Assembly (NCBI GenBank): GCA_027604665.1
Contig: JADGIZ010000173.1
Coordinates: 1 to 21,528, forward strand
Length of the DNA: 21,528 nucleotides
Direction: 5' to 3'
Origin: Polyrhizophydium stewartii
Taxonomy: Eukaryota > Chytridiomycota > Chytridiomycetes > Rhizophydiales
The notes under the pieces were generated by a model. That model saw only the letters and a list, made by a program, of their open reading frames with translations, searched no databases and was not told the DNA's origin. Below are positions 18,164 through 21,528 of this stretch, one piece after another; the first letter of the stretch is position 1, and each line of letters starts with the position of its first letter. Position numbers and translations under genes: made by a program.

Positions 18164-20470
18164 TCAGTCGACAAAGCGGTTGGGATAGAAGAAGAGGCCC
18201 TCGACCGTGTCGTCGCGGCACGTCAGCCCACTGCGCTCCGTCATCTTGACGCCAGCAATGTGTCAGCGCATGCTTCCAGCGCCTATCCAGTCTCACACGC
18301 GGTCACGCTCACCAAAAGCTGCTCCGTGGCGAGCAGCACAGAAATACCATCGCGCTTTGCAAGCGCAACGGCGGTCAAACCCGTTTGGACATCTGCAAGC
18401 GCCTCGAGAATGTGAGCCGCAACGGCGTCGTCGCTGTGGCTGGGTGCATTTCGCAACAAAAGCACGGCAAGCAAGCAACACACAGAAACAAGCACGATAT
18501 CAAGTCAAGGTTCACGCAGCGAGTCACAGGGCAGCAGTGCCAGCACAGCAACGAGATTGAGAACAAAAGGATATCTGACTGCACGACCAGGAGGCCACTG
18601 TCAAACTTGCGCAGACGGAAGGGCAGCCGGAGACGCTCAAACTCGGAGGCTGAGCGATAAATGTCCTCGGGCGACACAAGCGCTTGACAAAGCGTCAGCA
18701 AGCAAAAGCGCACATGAGTCCGCTGCATCTATAGGCAGCTTCGCTCAAGCTCTTACCAACGCCGCGAGCACGATTGAACAGACAATAGAGATCGGTGAGC
18801 GGCACCATGTCGCCCTGACGAGCCTTGAGCATGCGGTCCAGAAAGTCTGCGAGCTGGCGTGCAAGCTCTTGTGCATACAAATCACCCGCCGTTTCCTTGG
18901 TGACCGGATTCGAGATGCCGAGCTCGGCGAGATAGTTGCGGAATAGCACCATCTCGGGCGAGTCGCTATGGGTGCCCGACGCCGCGAGCCTGGCGCTGAT
19001 GGACTCGGCCAAGCGCACCATCTCAGACGCCTTGTCCATGAGCGAGGTGAGATCGCTGAAAGCATCGTCCACACTTGCGCCCATGCGCTTCTGCGTTTCC
19101 TCGACGTTGCGCACGATACCCGCTGCGACGAAAGCACAATCAGCACCCGGTGGTGGTGGTCTGCATCTCTGCAGGGCAAAGGGAGTGGCGTCCGCACCAA
19201 CACCAACGGCGCGAGCTTGGCTTCCAGCATGAACAGCACTGAGCGCCGAGGCGGTTTGCTGTTGTTGCTGCTGTTGTTGCTGCAACTGCAGCTTCTTCTG
19301 GATCTACCGAGCAGAAGATTAGCAGAGTTGAGCGCAGATATCACATACGCCGCGGTCGCACCTCCCACGCCTTGGCGTCGAGCGCCTGGCGCAGCTGCTT
19401 GAACGCCTCGGTCATGCCGCCGCCGCGGAACGAAAGCTTGAGGATGGGGCTTTTGGCGGTTGCCGCGGGTGTCGAGACGCGAGCAGGGCCGACAGTTGGC
19501 ACGGCCAGGCCCTGCGTGGGAGCAGCCGGGGGAGGCGAGGCTGGCTGCTGAGGGGGCTGCGAAAGCGATGCGCCGCACATCTCGCACTCGACCATCTCGA
19601 CGTGGTTCAAGAAGGTGCACACGGGACATGCCACCTGCATTGGCGACGGCTTTGCGGGCACGCCGAGCTCGGCTGGTATGGGTGGCAGCGGAGGCGGCGG
19701 GCGGCGCGGAACAGGGTTCGAGTTTGGCACGCCGCACAGAGCGCACTTGGCCAGCGAGTCTGGGTTTGACGCCTCGCAGATCTCGCAGATCCACTCGCCC
19801 GCCGAGATTTCCGGCAGCGATGGATACGAGAGGGCATCGCCCGCAGAAGACGGCGGCAACACGGACTGCGGATGCGAAGCCGGTTGCTGAGGCGCGGGTG
19901 GGGGCGGAGATCCGGCCTGCACGACAGGGTTTGAGTTGGGCACGCCGCACAGGGCGCACTTGGCGTCTTCGCCCGAGTTGGTGTTGTCGCAGATCTCGCA
20001 CACCCAGTCGGGCAGGGTCATGCGCAGCGCCGCGGCGCTCGCACCCGAGACGATCGCCTGCTGCAGCGCCGAGGGCACGCCAGAGACCGCCTCGAGCTGC
20101 GCGGCGGCAGCGTCCGGGTCGAGCAGACGCAGGGTGATCTTGGGCGACGAGCGCAGGAACCGACCCGCGGACTCGGCATCGAGCACGAGAGCCAGGCGAA
20201 GCTGCACGGCGTGGTTCTTTGGCTCGTCGACCCACAGCAGGCGGTGCGACGTCACGTAGAGCGTGCCCGAGTCCAGCTCGGCGATGCGCTCGGACCTGGT
20301 CGCGGTGCCGGAGGGTGCGTCAGCGCGGCGCCGAAGGAGTGTGGGGCAGCGCAAGCGCAGGCGCACCCCAAGTACAGGCCGACCTCGCTGCTTGTGCACG
20401 CAACAACCTCGCCGTCGAGCAGCACCGGCCGCCGGCCGACGGTCAGGTCCAGCGGCTCGAGCCACTCCAT
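18164..20470 (-). CDS. VPS36: Vps36, ESCRT-II subunit with split GLUE domain and three NZF fingers
   Basis: About 605 residues, seven exons: 20470..20367, 20295..19362, 19297..19204, 19122..18757, 18682..18575, 18443..18313, 18244..18164. It is the ESCRT-II subunit that links ubiquitinated cargo and endosomal phosphoinositide to ESCRT-I/III during multivesicular body sorting. The GLUE (PH-like) N-half covers residues 1-130 (ELDSGTLYVTSHRLLWVDEP). Inserted zinc fingers follow: NZF1 about 131-157 (DWVCEICDNTN, KCALCGVPNSN), NZF2 about 202-228 (EWICEICEASN, KCALCGVPNSN), and a third C4 finger about 255-280 (ACPVCTFLN, VECEMCGAS). The GLUE C-half is at 318-346 (ILKLSFRGGGMTEAFKQL). The winged-helix core then carries MDKASEMVRLAESI, LYCLFNRARG, LVSPEDIYR, LRKFDSGLLVV, GISVLLATEQLL and LTCRDDTVEGLFFYPNRF. 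The intron at 19123..19203 is 81 nt and in frame; removing it restores AGIVRNVEE after the helix start. A poly-Gln run (around 19255..19285) follows the GLUE domain. Confidence 0.96.
18245..18312 (-). other. VPS36 intron 6
   Basis: GT-AG, 68 nt, phase 0, donor TTG|GTGAGC, branch CTGAC, acceptor GTCAAG; joins LLATEQLL to MTERSGLTCRDD. Confidence 0.85.
18444..18574 (-). other. VPS36 intron 5, candidate AT-AC (U12-type) intron
   Basis: After the codons for LLVVQS the minus strand reads ATATCCTTTT, the U12-type AT-AC donor consensus. With an AC acceptor at 18444 the frame is kept (phase 1) and gives VVQSASHSDDAVAA, which matches the Vps36 pattern. CCTTGAC, like a U12 branch site, is present at 18504..18510, but about 60 nt from the acceptor, farther than usual. 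The rival model is a GT-AG intron 18440..18579 with weak donor GTCAGA, phase 2, also in frame. Confidence 0.5.
18683..18756 (-). other. VPS36 intron 4
   Basis: GT-AG, 74 nt, phase 1, donor TTG|GTAAGA, branch CTGAC, acceptor GTCAAG; joins NRARGV to ALVSPEDIYR. Confidence 0.88.
19123..19203 (-). other. VPS36 intron 3, in frame and without stops
   Basis: GT-AG, 81 nt, phase 1, donor TTG|GTGTTG, branch GCTGAT, acceptor GTCGCAG. It is open in frame, so an ORF caller reads through it; the Pro/Cys-containing read-through has no counterpart in the family. Confidence 0.7.
19298..19361 (-). other. VPS36 intron 2
   Basis: GT-AG, 64 nt, phase 0, donor GAG|GTGCGA, branch GCTAAT, acceptor ATCCAG; joins DAKAWE to KKLQLQQQ. 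Confidence 0.85.
20296..20366 (-). other. VPS36 intron 1
   Basis: GT-AG, 71 nt, phase 2, donor GG|GTGCGC, branch CTGAC, acceptor GACCAG; joins EVGLYLG to SERIAELDSGTL. Confidence 0.87.
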
Positions 20471-20651
20471 GAGTCGCGGGTGGCGGCTTGGTCGGCAAGA
20501 ACGGTTTTCGGCCCACGGCGCACATCTGGCCCTGGCCGTGATGGCCGGTTTATTGCGCTCGGCCGCGGGCCGGCGTCCGAGCATGCACCCGCTCATGGCA
20601 GTGTGCATGCCAGCGCCTGCTCCCATCTCGAGGCGGCGCGATGGCGTGATA

Positions 20652-21397
20652 TCACTCCTGCAGCACGAACTTGGACGGCGAGCAGGCGGCTGGCAGCGGC
20701 GAGACGCCAACGTCCTTGGCCGCGGCGCATATGTCGCCAACGAAGTCGGCGACCTCGTGGCCGCCGTCACACTCTTTCCAGTCGCCGTCGTGCACACAGC
20801 GCTTGCGGCCGGCGATGTGAATCGTGCAGCTTCGGCTGCGCGGCAGGGCCTGGCTGAGCAACACATCTTCGGCATCGGCTCGGGCGATGAGCCGGCACGC
20901 ACGCACCTTTCGCCGGCCGACTCGGCGCGGCGGGTGGACTCTGCCAGCAGCGAGCGGCCGCGGGCGCCATGCACGCACTCGCGCCACGCGAGCAGCGCCG
21001 CGGGGTCGGGCGAGATGGCCTCGGCGAAGCAGGCGTCGCTGTTGGCCGGGATCGAGCGCCAAGCGCGGTTCTGACAGCGGATGAACCCGAACCACTGGGC
21101 AGGGTCTGGGAACATGGCGCGGGCGCAGAGCTGCTGGGTGTTGCCGATGCACTCGGACGGTCCGTGCAAGCACTGGACGCGGCCCGATCCAAGCGCCCGA
21201 GCAATGTATTCGGTTGTCAAGTTGGTTGCAGGTCCCACCTGCTGCACTGCGCGCGGCGGGTCAGCACACGCCGCGGCGGCCCGGCTCCAGGCAGAGTGCG
21301 GTGGCTCCTCACAGACGTCAGCGAAGACGCCCTCGCAGAACACGGCGTCGGGGCACTTGGACATGACGAACAGCGTCACGGGCACGAGCGGATGCAT
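20652..21397 (-). CDS. GILT-like thiol reductase (gamma-interferon-inducible lysosomal thiol reductase family)
   Basis: Exons 21397..21313, 21246..20907 and 20853..20652 give about 208 residues from ATG 21397. GILT proteins reduce disulfides of substrates in lysosome/vacuole-like compartments. Seen: a thioredoxin-like first strand (LVPVTLFVMSKCPDAVFCEG), VGPATNLTTEYIA, the family signature CLHGPSECIGNTQQLC, WFGFIRCQN, and the C-terminal pattern SCTIHIAGRKRCVHDGDW. The usual CxxC active site is absent; the region reads C-P-D-A-V-F-C (two Cys spaced by five residues), a pattern I recall from some fungal homologues, so redox activity is uncertain. Introns are 21247..21312 (66 nt, in frame, CTGAC branch) and 20854..20906 (53 nt, phase 2). 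The 5' end is uncertain: the frame stays open upstream to the window edge and a signal peptide or membrane anchor expected for this family is not seen, so a further 5' exon may lie outside. It is upstream of VPS36 on the same strand, 181 nt away. Confidence 0.88.
20854..20906 (-). other. GILT-like gene intron 2
   Basis: GT-AG, 53 nt, phase 2, donor AAAG|GTGCGT, acceptor GCTCAG; it joins the ESAGES frame to QALPRSRSCTIHI and explains the frame change. No clear CTGAC branch. Confidence 0.75.
21247..21312 (-). other. GILT-like gene intron 1, in frame
   Basis: GT-AG, 66 nt, phase 1, donor GTCT|GTGAGG, branch CTGAC, acceptor GCGCAG; joins GVFADV to LQQVGPATNLTTE. Read-through stays open, so only homology reveals it. 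Confidence 0.75.
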
Positions 21398-21528
21398 ATG
21401 GTCGGAAATGGGGTCTTGCCGGCACCGCCAGCACACAACGGTGAGATGCCGCGTCCTGAGGGCGCGCTTTGCGGGGCTCTTGCGCCAGGCGAACCGGCAG
21501 TCTGCCCCCCGCCCCAGCCGACGATGCC

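Noticed and set aside
19460..20137. Plus-strand ORF opposite VPS36
   Set aside because: Arg/Ala-rich shadow; the minus strand has zinc fingers and a complete VPS36 model.
1..21528. CRISPR arrays, transposons, prophage or bacterial operons
   Set aside because: No spaced identical repeats, no transposase or integrase motifs, and spliceosomal introns throughout show eukaryotic nuclear DNA.

Overview
The window looks like nuclear DNA of a GC-rich, early-diverging fungus; a chytrid or blastocladiomycete is my best guess, but the sequence does not settle the phylum. The evidence is a Pho85-type (PCL) cyclin, a VPS36 whose GLUE domain is split by NZF zinc fingers as in fungi, an AMN1-like F-box/LRR protein, and short introns (mostly 50-160 nt) that almost always carry a CTGAC-type branch site. 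There is no operon structure, no ribosome binding sites and no recognisable RNA gene or transposon. Because GC is high, long open frames occur on every strand. I accepted genes only where protein motifs and phase-compatible splice sites agree.

Layout. 654..2637 (-): GH5 mannanase-like glycoside hydrolase, 2 exons. 2775..6530 (-): pseudokinase with an N-terminal helical bundle resembling that of MLKL, 4 exons. A 135 bp divergent promoter (6531..6665) separates it from gene A, 6666..9094 (+), and then gene B, 9925..12837 (+). Genes A and B share a roughly 125-residue domain that I do not recognise: two copies in A, one in B, each interrupted at the same place by a phase-0 intron. 12978..14303 (+): F-box/LRR protein. 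About 15146..17807 (+): PCL-type cyclin with a long Gln/His/Pro-rich tail; its 5' end is uncertain. 18164..20470 (-): VPS36 (ESCRT-II), 7 exons, one of them bounded by a candidate AT-AC intron. 20652..>=21397 (-): GILT-like thiol reductase, 3 exons, 5' end uncertain near the window edge.

How they relate. VPS36 (endosomal sorting to the vacuole) and the GILT-like protein (lumenal disulfide reduction) both concern the endolysosomal route but are ordinary housekeeping neighbours. The cyclin and F-box protein suggest cell-cycle and ubiquitin functions with no evidence of a shared pathway. The two most interesting items are adjacent and divergently transcribed: the MLKL-like pseudokinase, a candidate membrane-active cell-death or signalling protein by architecture, and the tandem A/B family with the new repeated domain plus basic, NLS-like motifs. 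Any functional link between them is inference from position only.

All exon joins below were worked out by eye from splice signals, reading frame and family resemblance. RNA-seq would confirm or correct them.
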